Assembly: GCA_002682825.1 (NCBI GenBank)
Contig: NOKP01000038.1
Coordinates: 186,001 to 250,000, forward strand
Source: Neonectria sp. B-13
Taxonomy: Eukaryota; Ascomycota; Sordariomycetes; Hypocreales; Nectriaceae
Direction: 5' to 3'
DNA: 64,000 nucleotides
Of the stretch, positions 24,122 to 35,474 are shown piece by piece. The position numbers and the translations under genes were made by a program. Positions within the stretch are counted from its first letter, which is position 1, and every line of letters begins with the position of its first letter. The notes beneath the pieces are model-generated. The model did no database searches. It worked only from the letters and a program-made list of their open reading frames with translations, and had not been told where the DNA came from.

Positions 24122-24459
24122 TCAGCCGGGCTATACAATGGGATACATTTAGTACGAATCCAGCACCACGTACCCACCCATAGCCCTGCCTCCAGAGCTC
24201 AAAGTTTCGGGACGTCAATTGAGGTTAAGCTCCTTGCCACGCGGCATCATTATTGAGCTGCTGATCAAGGAAGAAAATAGGGGTCAAAAGCAGTGTGGAG
24301 AGAAGTTTGGACCGCGTCCGGTTCTCGCCTATCATTTCAGCGAAGGGGTGCGGGGAAGCAGCCCGAGAGTGCCCCGACGCGCGAACAAAGTACGGATAGA
24401 GGGTCCACGAGGCGAGGATCCGAGATTGGATCCTAGCTTTTCTTGAAGGCATCAAGTAT

Positions 24460-24600
24460 TCGTAAGTTCAACTAGTTTCACTCCACGTCCACCCGCGCAT
24501 CTGAGTTCCTACTTAACCTATTCTGGTTATTTTCCGCCTTAGCATATCTCGCATTCTCGTATAGTTCGGATCTCACTTGAGTCGGATTTTCATTTAGCCC
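24460..24600 (-). repeat. Inverted repeat, right copy
   Basis: Reverse-complement partner of 15394-15535. It lies 860 bp beyond the HIS2 start and 306 bp before the monooxygenase gene. No ORF. Confidence 0.75.
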
Positions 24601-24905
24601 GGTGTAAACCTAAAACTAAATATTCACTAATGCCCCTGTAGAAACTTCCTAGCGAGTGATACACGACCTCTCGATCTCCGCGGACCACCGACCGGAATAG
24701 CTGTTTATACGCCCGCGGGGACCGAAATCAATGAATTTGGGTTTAACTACGTACGTGACACACCCCCTCATTGCGGCTTGAACGATTTGTGGAGTTTCAC
24801 AAGTCGCCCCGTCTTGTTTGAAATACCTTCGCTAATAGAGAGAACCACCCTCAGGTATTAAGTTGCTCTTTCGAACGGAGATGTGCAACGCAGACCACTT
24901 CCTTG

Positions 24906-26961
24906 ATGACTTACCAGAACTTCACCACCACCAGTGAATCACAACTCCAAAGAACAAGCATCATGTATCGTCCACCAAAGGTTGTGCAGAAAACCAAAGA
25001 TGTGCCGGTGTTCCATCCGGTTGTCATCATCGGCGCTGGTTGTGGCGGAATCGGCATGGCTTGTGAACTGAAGAACAAGCTCGGCTTCGAAGATGTGCAT
25101 ATTTTTGAGCGACGATCTGGCGTTGGAGGCACGTGGTGGAGCAATCGGTATCCGGGAGTGGCTTGCGACGTGTAAGCACCCTACCAAGCCGAATTGCGGA
25201 TAATGCTGACTTGATGCAGCCCAGCCGTGTTTTACTCCTTTTCTTTCCGACAAAATCCAAACTGGACAACCTTCTACCCATCAGGTCCTGAAATACGCGC
25301 ATACCTTAACTCTGTTGTTGACGAATATGGCTTGCGTCCTAAGATGTCACTGAATACGGAGGTTCGTGCGTGTGAATGGGATGCCCATACCCAGCTCTGG
25401 ACTCTGAGTGCAAGACGTCTTGTCTCAGGAGCCGGTGACCTGAGTATTTCAGAGCGTGAAGCCGAACTCGAAGAGTACGGAACTCTGTGTCTCGAGGAAT
25501 TCACCATATCTTGCAAAATCCTGGTCAGTGCTGTTGGCGGTCTGGTAGAGCCAGCTCCTTGGCCCTCGAACGTTCCAGGTCGGGACGAGTTTCGCGGCTC
25601 CATTATGCACTCTGCTCAGTGGGACAGCGACATAGATTTGCGAGACAAGGATATTGTCGTAGTTGGTACTGGATGCAGCGCCGCGCAGATTGTCCCAAAA
25701 TTGCTGGAACGAGACATTGGCGCTCGGTCAGTGACCCAGCTCATGAGAGAGCCGCCATGGGTCGTTCCCAGAATTGCCCCACCCGTGGGAGACAAGCTCT
25801 GGGAAATGTGGTCAACGTCATTGTGCCGTTATGTACCGGGCTTCATGTCTGGTATGCGCCTTCTAGCTTCGGCAGTGACAGAGTTTGACTTTCGTCTGTT
25901 TGGTGGAGGATGGTTTTCCGATCTTGAAAGGAGGAGGTTGCAGAAAGGCCTTATTGCTCATATGAAGAAGAGTACCCCAAGCAAGGTAAGGCATATCCTC
26001 CCTAGTGGCATGGATGTCCTGCATAGTTGCCTGTTTGTTCGAATGCTCACATCGATGGCAGTACCACGAAATATTAACCCCAAACTACTCAGTTGGGTGC
26101 AAACGGCGAATTTACGACAAGGCCTGGTTCCCAAGCCTCAGTGACCCACGTGTCACGTTGACAACACTGGCTCTTACAGAGGTAAAGGAAAACAGCATCA
26201 CGCTCTCTCCGGGTCCCAAGACGCATGCCTCGGAGCGGGAGGCTGGGACGGTTGATGTTCCCGCTGATGTGATTGTGCTGGCTAACGGGTTTGCCGTTCA
26301 CAATTGGTTCCACCCTCTTACCATCATTGGGCGCGACAAAACCACGCTCCAGGAGGTTTTTGATGCTCGCGGCGGGCCTCAACTGTATCGAGCAACGGCG
26401 CTTGATGGCTTTCCCAACCTATTCATCCTATTTGGACCGAATAGCTTCACAGGTCACTCTAGTGTGATTCTGGGACTCGAGAACCAGATCAACCACGCCA
26501 TTAAATTGATGCGTCCAGTCTTGCGAGGCGATGCTACGACAATTGAGGTTAAGCGGGATGCGACCTTGGCTTACACGAGCCAAATTCAGAAAGACCTGAG
26601 AAGCATGGTTTGGAACAGCAGCCATTGCTCCAGCTGGTACAAGACCATAGACGGGCATAACTTCGTTTCATACCCGTGAGCCCCCCCCCCCTCTAATAGA
26701 CCAGCTAAGAATATATAGCTAACAAACTAAATTGAAAGGTATTCGATGATATGGCATACCTTGCAATTCCGGTTTCCGACATGGGCGCATTGGAGCGTCG
26801 AGTTCACGCAACAGGGTGAAACGCGTCGCTGGCGCAAACGGTGTGCTAGGAAGCTTCTTTTTCTCGTCTTCATTGGCTGCATCGTCTTCACCGCAAAGTT
26901 CGGGCCGCTTAGGAGCCTGCACTTGATTAGGTCGAATATCAGAAACCTGCGGCTTTTGTAA
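24906..26961 (+). CDS. Flavin-containing (Baeyer-Villiger-type) monooxygenase
   Basis: Exons 24906-25171, 25220-25985, 26062-26675 and 26739-26961 encode 622 aa. Class B flavoprotein monooxygenases use FAD, NADPH and O2 to insert oxygen next to ketones or on heteroatoms. Visible: the FAD loop GAGCGGIG, ERRSGVGGTWW, the fingerprint FRGSIMHSAQWD matching FxGxxxHxxxW(P/D), the NADPH loop VVGTGCSAAQ, and FGPNSFTGH near the C-terminal domain. The last exon is outside a continuous frame: a donor at 26676 leads to 26739 and adds about 74 residues including a hydrophobic stretch LLFLVFIGCIVFTA, so the enzyme may be membrane-attached. A second possible start is 24963. Confidence 0.88.
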
Positions 26962-27779
26962 GGAGGGCTATCACTCCGCGGGCCAAAGGAGGATGATGGT
27001 CAACATAACGCTTCGGTTTCATCTCCTATTCAGTACGCTTAGAGTTATCTAGCCGGTGGTGACAGGCGAGTTCGTAACTAAGAACGAATCTGTTGGTTGT
27101 TCGATAAATGAAATAGCTGGAGTGCTCAAAGGCATCATGGCTGAGGTTGGTCTCAATGATACTTGTGAGCACGTTTCGAGTAGCCCACAAATAGATGGTC
27201 CCGTGACTGAATATATATATATATATAAGACTCTCAGTTCGGGGCATAATGATAATGTTAGCGACGAGTTCGAGGCACTCACTACTGCACCCTTGGCCAG
27301 GGCACGTTGGCCCTCCGACACTGCCAACCCGGTGATGATATAAAGATGGCGTAGCATAGCAAATTACATTGCAATACACGCAGATAGCCGCCTGAGCTTC
27401 TTCTGCGACTGGTCAAGGTATATGACGTGACACCAAGTAAGAAATACAAATCCAACGTGCAGTTGGTTCGCATGTGATATATATAGTAGCGCGGTTCTTG
27501 TGAAATACCGCAGCGCCATCTATCTTGGTGCTGCGTCTCGTGCTGTACTCCTATGTGTTGATGGCCAGAGCCGTGTGGTCCAGCTCTATAGCGAGCATTA
27601 GGTAGCCGCGCAGCAGGTTAGGTGCTCGAGCGCGTGTAATTGAGATTGACAGGTTGGTAGCCAGCTTCGACGACGACGATAATGACGATGAGCCATGACG
27701 GCTCATCAGCCGCAATAGCGCGCCGGCTACTACTCCGGATTGCGTCTAAACCGGTGCTGGTGATGATAAAGCCGATAAT
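26962..27779. other. Intergenic, simple repeats only
   Basis: Contains an (AT)n run at 27211-27227 and a GAC-rich run near 27668. The several overlapping frames at 27049-27379 are not supported by any motif. Confidence 0.4.
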
Positions 27780-28113
27780 GCAACATTGAATTTCTCTATA
27801 GTTGCACTCAGACTAGAGGAGGGCTTCGTGACACGCATGTAGTAGCGATGCCACGGCAAGAAAGCTCCCTTGATAAGACATTAGCACAGGCCACGACACT
27901 GCTCACTGTGATTCAGTCAGAAGAAAAACTCACGACGATGTGGACATAGCCCGTCTGAGAGATATGAATTCGATAAACGTCATCCCATCGGTTCAAAGCG
28001 CCGTCAACGTTGCCACCTGAAGGGGGCGCTCTGACTCGGAGAGCGAAAATCTTGAAGACGCTCCGAGCTCCATCTAGCGTCTTGACAGAGTATAAGTTGA
28101 CGGCCTCTGCCAT
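27780..28113 (-). pseudogene. Tyrosinase remnant
   Basis: On the minus strand, an open segment from 28113 to 27934 carries NRWDDVYRIHISQT..HIV; it is joined by a GTGAGT donor and an AAG acceptor (27868) to GAFLPWHRYYM, the typical CuA region of fungal tyrosinases ending with the second copper His. Beyond this the expected EKAL..ECGY-like text appears in a different frame with an in-frame TAG, so there is at least one indel and one nonsense change. The CuB half of the enzyme is missing. Tyrosinases oxidise phenols for melanin or natural-product formation; this copy cannot be functional. Confidence 0.65.
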
Positions 28114-28208
28114 AATCTGGATACCGCTTCTTCAATTCATTCACTTGCATCTTCATCCTCAATCACATCTATCTTCCCGATATTTAACACTCGTTCAAAT
28201 TGCCCACC

Positions 28209-28875
28209 ATGCAGCTCCTTCGTTCCAAACTCCTTCTTGCTAGCCTAACCCTCCTTGGCATGACAAACATAGCAGCATCTCCATCCTCCTCATGGCGCAA
28301 ATCGAACTCATCTTTCTTATGCCCTTCCTTTCATGGTACATTCACCATCGAAAACTGCACACTGCATCCTGAGAATGGCGACTAGGATCCGGTCTACTGC
28401 AAGCTACAACTGAGGTAAATAGCAAAATAGGACTCAAGTTTGGGCCCTGACAAAAAACAGCGCAAACTTCAATGCCATGGTCCTTGTGTGTGACCCATAC
28501 ACGACCGAGTAGGAGATCTTGACTTTCAAGGGCATCACCAATACTGATCCCTTCCACATCTCTGGCATTGATTATGATCCGTATACCAAGCCCACCATGT
28601 CAGCCAACAGCGGAAAGCCCTTCGAAACTTTGGGAGGCGACATGTCGAGAAAAGAACGTTGCCATCCGCTACGATACGACCCCCCCGAGCGTCGTATACC
28701 AAGTGTCGTTGGCCAACTTTGAAACCGACATTCAGGCGGTATCTTCAACCGGCGGTGTCTTCTAGGACTTCTCCGAGGACTCAAAGGGCAACGCTTACAT
28801 ACCCGCCGGCTTCAGCGTGCCTTCTGTGGCCAAGATTTAGTCGGATGGTGAAGTCTCAACCTGGTACATCGAGTA
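28209..28875 (+). pseudogene. Small secreted protein gene with four TAG stops
   Basis: The reading starts at 28209 with a clear signal peptide (LLLASLTLLGMTNIAASP) and includes two Cys residues in a short segment. Reading on in frame and across a probable intron (GTAAAT..CAG, about 28413-28460), coding-like text continues for roughly 190 residues but is interrupted by TAG at about 28383, 28509, 28763 and 28838 and by one frameshift near 28650. Each stop sits where a CAG Gln codon would fit. The family is not recognised; size and secretion are effector-like. It is either a recently disabled gene or, less likely, one that needs read-through. Confidence 0.6.
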
Positions 28876-28909
28876 GTTACCCATCTTGTGCTTTTTGTTT
28901 TCCTGATCA

Positions 28910-29916
28910 TGAATCGCGACCACTGTGCTATGTCCACGTGTTACACTGATTTCAACACTTTTTCATACCGCCATCGTGTCGTTCTCCGACCCAAGTCCTC
29001 AGCCAAGTTTGCCTCTTAATTGAGCAACCGAGAGAGCTGGCCTTCCGCGCGGGTAAGTTGGCAAGTCAAAAAAGCAGCCTTGACATGGTGGGAGTAGGAG
29101 CAGTGGTTTTTGTTTTTATTTCCTTCTGTCAAAAGTTTGCAGCATCGTCGCCACTATAGAGCATGGTCCTATCAGCCTCCTTGGCTTGCAGCATGGAAGT
29201 ACGTTGAGCAACCCCAGGCGGAGTGATGGTGGTCAAGATACAGTATTGGGGTTGAAATTGTCACCATCGTTATGCTCTTGCTTGAGCGTCGAGTTTCTAC
29301 GCTGTGGCTTCCTCACAGCCCACCTGGACCCTAATTTGGAGACTGAACAAAGATGACTCGATTTGGAGAAGTAGCTATAGAGAGTGGAGATGCTCCCTAT
29401 GGCAAGGATAATGCTTCTTCCATGGATCTATAACGTATTAAAAGGAATAACTTGCCCACTAGATTTAGTATCTTCTTCATTTTCCCAATCATTCGTTAAT
29501 GTTTTGACACATTTTTCACCTTTGAAGGTTTCTCATGGTTGACATGCTCGGGCCAATAGTAACCCAAGCTATGAGGCGTATAACGTTCAACCAACCCTCC
29601 ACTCAAGCCACACTGCGACTTCCGATAAGGAACCTCGGCCATGACGAATCGTGCCCCAGATTTCACGTCACACCATGTACGATAGCTTCTCAGCTAACCG
29701 TGTACGTCTAATTGTGACGGGTATCGCTGCCATTGTAGCGCACAAGTGGGGCCTCGTGATGATGTGCTTGCATGGGATGATCACGCACCGCTTCACTCGG
29801 GTTCGGGGACTTAAACGCGGCTGATGCACCTCGGAAAAAACAAAACAAATATCGATCTTTGGATCAACCGAATTTTGAGGTCGTGTAGCGTATCATCACT
29901 TGTTACAGACGGCAAC
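28910..29916. other. Intergenic, no gene recognised
   Basis: About 1 kb with many stops in all frames and no repeat match inside the window. The end is the leader of the truncated MFS gene. Confidence 0.4.
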
Positions 29917-31210
29917 ATGACGATACAGCCAGAAAATACCTATGAGACTTCCGGGCTCTTATCAAGCACGGCGGCTCAGCAAGATGCGGAATTTCCACGC
30001 AATGACTACGGCGCCGTGACTCCTGACTGCGAAAACTCGGGCGTCCCCGTTGTTGCTGCCATCGCCGAGCCAAAGTCCAGCAACTCGTACATTGCCAGAG
30101 TTGTGGCGGCTCTGCTCATCGGTATGTTACTCGCCGATACGCATTGCAGGGGGTCTTTTTGGAAACTCATATTTGCCAGGTGTCTTCACTTCAAGCATAG
30201 ACGCATCGCTGGTTCTGGCGACGCACCCGGTCATCGCGTCCGAGTTCGGAGACCTGGAGGATTCGAGTTGGCTCTTCATCAGCTTCATGCTCGCCGGCGC
30301 CGCCACACAATCCCTGGTGCGATAATCAACGCTGCAAAGCATCGAAAAGAATTTGGTCTAATTCAAATCGCAGTATGGGAAACTCAGTGACATATTTGGC
30401 CGGAAGTCTATCCTCATGGTTTGTTATGGCCTTTTTGCCACCGGGTGGTAAGCCACATTATCCCAATTCCTTCATGCCTGACCAGTTCTGACACAAACCA
30501 GCGCCCTTGTGTATGTTCGCCTTAAGACCGTGCAAGTTGTCTAATAATAACAATATGAAGTGGTGCCGGCCAAACGATGTGGCAAGTGATTTTAGGTCGA
30601 TTGATCTCCGGCTCAGGAGGCGCTGGAATGATGGCACTGGTCTCTGTCATCATCACAGGCGAGTAAACGGGAGACTTGTTGGAGATAAGAACTAACCATT
30701 GGCAGATCTTGCACCTCTCAGAGAGGTGGCATCATGGCAGAGCTACTTGAACGTCATCGCAACTGTCGGTCGAAGCCTGGGTGACACGATTGGCTGGAGA
30801 TGGTATGCCCACCATTTACTCTCCCTTTTGACTCCATCAAGCCTGACAAGTATTTCCTCAGGTCTTTCTTCGGCCAGGCCCCAATCTTCCTCATGGCCAT
30901 GCTTCTCTGCTGGATCCTCCTCCTCGAGTCTACCTCCTCCTCCCACATCGGTGGCAACATCGACATGCGCAGCTCCCTTGCTAGGATCGACGGCCTCGGC
31001 GCATTCTTCCTCGGGAGCGGAATCCTGGCTCTCATGCTGCCGCTGGAAATTGGAGGCCAAAAGGTGTCCTGGACGCATCCGCTGGTCTTCTCTCTCGTCG
31101 GGGCCGGCATCGTGCTTCTCTTCTTGTTCGTGAGGGTGGAAACCACCTGGGCCAAGGAGCCCATCTTTCCGCTCCGCTTGTTTGGCTGGCGCAACGTTAC
31201 CATCAAGGCT
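29917..31210 (+). pseudogene. DHA14-type MFS pump, truncated by hAT relic
   Basis: The 5' two-thirds of a fungal drug:H+ antiporter (DHA14) gene. Coding pieces in order: N-terminal tail from 29917, GNSYLPGVF, YGKLSDIFGRKS, the AGQTMWQVILGR segment, ISGSGGAGM, DLAPLREVASW, WRWSFFGQAPIF, then several more membrane segments to about 31205. Introns are mostly normal, but the first would be only 28 bp (30122-30149), one donor is GC (after about 30659), and about nine residues of the usual GGPLGGWLA stretch are missing in frame after GRSLG. The frame then runs into AT-rich transposon sequence, so the C-terminal segments are lost. Confidence 0.75.
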
Positions 31211-33650
31211 CAGAACCACTACATCCACTCCACTTTGAACCAAGTAGAGTGGATGTACAATTTTTTAGGCAATTACATAGTAAATATAATACATATTCGA
31301 CCAGAGTAGAATGGATGTACACACATGGATTTATAAGTGGATTTCTAAGGCTATTTACAACCTCATCGGTGCTTATTCAGTCTTACTTTCAGAGGTTAAC
31401 ACTAACTCTTCAGCCTATTGCTGCTATAATGAATCATCAACCTCACTGATGCTATCCTCACCCTCAAATAGCCATTTTAACTCAGCAAGCACCAGCTCAT
31501 CATCGCTTAGAGTCCTACAACCAGCATCCAGCTTACTTTCAAGGTATGACTTAAGCAATGGATATAGGTCCTTAATAAGGCCAGCACGGTACCAAGAGCG
31601 TAAAACCTAACAAATGGCAACAATCTCAGCATCTAGATCCGTACGTAACCCCAAGACCATCTTGCCAGCAGCTGAAAATAACCTCTTACACTCGGCTGAC
31701 ATCAGCTAGATCTTTAGAAAGTCTAAGGCTATCCTGGATAACTGAGGATATCTGCTTTACTTAGTGATCCAGTAATCAATTGGATCATGAACGTTGCTAT
31801 TGCTAGTGTTACAATCCGTCTGCCATGCTTAATACTCGTTACCAACAATAGCTTCTACATAGGGTGATATTAAGTTCAGTAGACAACTGTTCTTCTCAAA
31901 GGGGTTGAAAAACTAAGGTCTTTTTGCTAGTGGCTCATCGTCGCCTCTACTGCTACTGGTTCTAACCTCAAGATAAGCATAATCAGACAGCCAAACATCA
32001 ACAACAATCTCTTTTGCCTTTTCAACCCAACTAAGCTTAGGAGCCCATATTTCATCAAACCAGTCCCAACAATAAGCTAGATAGAGCACCATAGCCATAT
32101 AGTAGATAGGTATCTCATCCAGCCACCAATAAGATTCATCCAGCTTATCCCAAGCAAGGTTGATTCTAATGCAAAAGTACTCTAGATCAGGAAAGTTAGC
32201 AGTAAGCTGCTTATATTCTTCCAGTGTATTAAGCAACAACTCATAGCCAAGCACCACATCCTAGATATTACCATAGGAGCCAGTCCAGCCTTACTTACGC
32301 CTACAGATGTATCCATCACCCTCAAGCGTCTTTACCATAGTCTCAAAAACAGTCAGAATAGCCTCAAATAGTAAATAACCTCCCAGCTTTTATCCATTAG
32401 CTAATTCTCATCTTAGAGGATATATAGTTTTTTTACCAACTTAGCTTATATTACTTGGCCAGTCTTTTTAGACTGATTTTCATCCTCCCATTGCACCTTA
32501 TACTTGATCAATAGGAGTTCAATAGAGGATTTCAACCATAGAGCCCTACGGATCATATAGAGTTATAACAGCCAACGTATATTATTATCGATAATTAGCT
32601 TAAGTAGTTTCTTCAATCAGAGTTTAAGGGTAATAGCACAATTAATTTCATCCTATTAGATATACCAAATTAGTATAAAACAAATAGGATTTAGTAAAAC
32701 CACTTACCCTCTAGACCTCCTTGAAAAGATAAATTAGCCAATAGCTAATACGTACATCAACTACAATATTATATAACTTGCTAACTGATCCTTTTTTGCA
32801 CCATTGAGCATATTCAGTATCAGATAATGCTTCTATACCTACTAATTACTGCTCAAACGCGCCAGCGTTTTTGCCAAATAAGAGCACCTTAGCTAACAAG
32901 TTAATTGTATGGCTAATACAGCATCCTTAGCATCCTCAGCCATCAAACCCAAGTTCAGTACCAATAACCTCCATTACAGTATCATTGTTTTCAGCATTAT
33001 TAAGCATAAAGTAGCCAATCTTCTCTAAACTTATACTAAGAGTGTATAAGATATTAAGAACCTCCCTACTGATCATTAAGCCAAAGTAATAATAAGCCTC
33101 TAGAACCCCAATTATGATTTGCATAGCCAATTCTTCTCATCTCTGAAAAAACAAGCAATACTATAGAGGGCAAGTTTATTTCAAGATGTCCAGCCATCAA
33201 ATGAGATATGAAGCACTACAGGGGAGTACCTCAGCACCTTAACAACCTTCTGCTTGTAGTGGTTATACTCTTAAATAATCTTATATCAGACAGCCCTAGT
33301 ATTAAGAATATTAATAAATCTATTATATAATAGTTAAGTTTAGCCTAAAAGTATAAGATAAATCTAAAGTACAAAGTTTAATAATTAAGTAGATTAGAAT
33401 ATTATAATAAGTAATATAAGTTATAATAATAATAAGTTATTATATAATAAAGTATAATTATTAATAGCTAAGAAGCTTAAGACTCTTATTAGTGATAACT
33501 GCCTAGTCTAACCTAGGCTGTGATATATTAGGTATATTCTTAGAATATATTAAGTTTCTTATATTATACTAAATAATTATATTTAAGACCAATAATAAGC
33601 CTAGTATAATCTTTAATAATACTATTTATATATCTTCTTCTTATTTATGT
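31211..33650 (-). mobile_element. hAT-family transposon relic (RIP-degraded)
   Basis: AT-rich DNA with two recognisable minus-strand transposase pieces: 33130-32936 carrying a GYFMLNNAENNDT motif, and 32257-31913 with the AMVLYLAYCWDWFDEIWA region typical of fungal hAT (Restless-like) transposases. Many stops interrupt the rest. Near the left edge a short palindrome (CATCCACTC..GAGTGGATG, about 31225-31256) and a second similar phrase at about 31303-31321 may be terminal sequence. 33250-33650 is extremely AT-rich with nothing recognisable. The relic separates a 3'-truncated MFS gene from a 3'-truncated HET gene. Confidence 0.75.
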
Positions 33651-34985
33651 TTTTTACCTTTTTTACACTAAATAGTAACTTAACAAATTTAACACACCTA
33701 ATTGCCCTTAAAAACAAGCTACTTCCAAGAGAACACACTCTCTTAGTATATCCATCCACGCGTTTTCCACTTTGTATTCTCTGTATAACTCGTGTTCTTA
33801 ACAACTCATATGCCAGGCCGTAAAATATGCACCACTTGGGTTATAGACCTTGGTTCTATAAGGCCATGAAGTCCCAGGAGTCCGCCATTTGCATCAGCGC
33901 CATCTGAAGCAATGATTGTTAGAAGCGCATTTGCATATATAGACGCCATCTTGCCGATCTCTGTATCCTTGTGCACCGGATTATCTTGGACGATGCATAG
34001 AGAATCTACCCAGAGGTATCGTTCACCAAGTCGTTCAACGCAACTCATCGCATCCTGTATCGTCCGTGGAATTTGCACTTCGGTGTTTCCATTCGATGTT
34101 GCTCAGTCGAGCCATGAAGGTCGGAGTCCCTCCCCAAACGTAGCTAAGAGCAACGTACTATTGAGATTGCGGTGGGTGGACAAGGCATTGGCGCCATATG
34201 CCAATGACCCATTTAGGCCGGGTATGATGATTGTAATGTGTTTGCTTATGTGCAACGCCACACACATCGCCGTGTAAAAAGAGGCATTTTTCTTTCCATT
34301 TTCTGAGGAGTCCATGGTCAATCCAGAGGGGGTTCACAAGCCTCGCGCTACCCTGTTGTTGAGAGTTTGAACCTCTGCGAAGTATGTAAAGCTCCCCCGA
34401 TTCAATTAGCATGGACTTTCCAAGAACCTTGATGCTGCCTTGAATCTGGACGCGGTCGTGTCCGCCATATCCAAGCAAGGAGATGCTGATTTCCTCAACC
34501 GCACCAGGTGTGAGATCGAGCCTTAGGGCCGACGCAATGAACTTTGGATGAAACGGGCATTTAGATTCCAATAGGCTTTTCCAGTGGCAGATAATTAACG
34601 TGATTTTCCAGCTGCCCTCGGATTTCGGCTGGAGATTGGAGTAAATTGAGTAACTTCTGGCAAATCCCACACTGTATGAATTGTTACTCCATGTCATGAT
34701 ACTGCAGAAGATGGAGTCTTTTTGTTATAATGCAAAGGCCTTTGTACATTACATACCTTCTTTTGCACCGCGCGGCGCTGTGAAGATTGCTGTTGAACGG
34801 AGCGCGTCCGCCTCTGGGGATGTGGCATTCTGGATCACAGCCCTCCACAAAACATGATGTGTCATGACGTTTCTGAAGAACACGTTTTTCAGTGTGTCTC
34901 CTTGAAGATGAACGAGAGTGGCATCGGATCGAATAAGGCCTCGATTCACAAATGCAAGGATGCCTAATTTCACGTTACGCACCAA
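33620..34985 (-). pseudogene. HET-domain protein, truncated
   Basis: The minus strand holds a heterokaryon-incompatibility (HET) gene. The pre-domain part reads NPLWIDHGLLRKWKEKC and TRPKWVIGIWRQCLV, followed by the first HET motif YVALSYVWGG immediately after an in-frame TAG (about 34153). After a frameshift near 34082 the second motif follows: IQDAM..LGERYLWVDSLCIVQD and IYANALLTIIA. The third motif, WKTRGWIY.E, is at about 33750-33780 but is full of TAA/TAG stops, mostly where Gln is expected. The gene then ends in the hAT relic. HET proteins trigger cell death after fusion of unlike strains; this copy is dead. The first exon (34985-34749) is unclear. Confidence 0.75.
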
Positions 34986-35474
34986 GTCGGGCTGGCACGC
35001 TCACGTAAGCCAAGACCTATATTTAAAATAATTGTGACATTTCAATGCAATAATCGAGTTGATAAAGTCATAGGGCACTGCAATCTCCATTTCAGTCTTT
35101 CGACTCCTCTCCAGATGGCTAGTAGATGATGCAGAACGACCAAGCACGGTGCTATCCCAATTGCTTCGTTGCTTGGACTGAGAAAAGGCCGAACCACAGA
35201 AATCAGTCAACACTACCTACCCCACTTGTGGCTGCATCCGAGATAACCGACCAAGGCCAAATCAGGCAGGAGCTGTTTGGTCTGTGACTCTTCTCAGAAT
35301 TGGTGACTCATGAACCCTGTGATTATGCTTGGAACATACAAGACGGCTGGGAATTCCCGAGAAAAGGGAGATATCCTGTCCGTGTACCGAGACTCAAACA
35401 ATCACAATCTGCCTTCTATGTCCCTTTAGATTCCGTTCCATTCATTGCAACTCGAAAGTCATCCGAAAATCGCA
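34986..35474. other. Intergenic between HET remnant and methyltransferase
   Basis: Divergent upstream region. An undetected short first exon of the methyltransferase could lie here, since relatives have residues before the chosen start. Nothing else recognised. Confidence 0.35.

Larger units (their letters stand above)
23496..24905. other. Intergenic, holds the 17-bp array and inverted-repeat copy 2
   Basis: No gene recognised. Repeats occupy 24037-24121 and 24460-24600; the final 150 bp lead into the flavin monooxygenase gene. Confidence 0.45.

Noticed and set aside
27049..27379. Overlapping frames on both strands
   Set aside because: They span an AT microsatellite and have no domain, splice or signal-peptide support.
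28209..28875. TAG reassigned to glutamine
   Set aside because: TAG ends other genes and RIP-like C-to-T change explains the stops; a frameshift is also present.
30743..31243. 166-codon minus-strand frame
   Set aside because: Antisense to the MFS remnant, charged low-complexity text, no motif.
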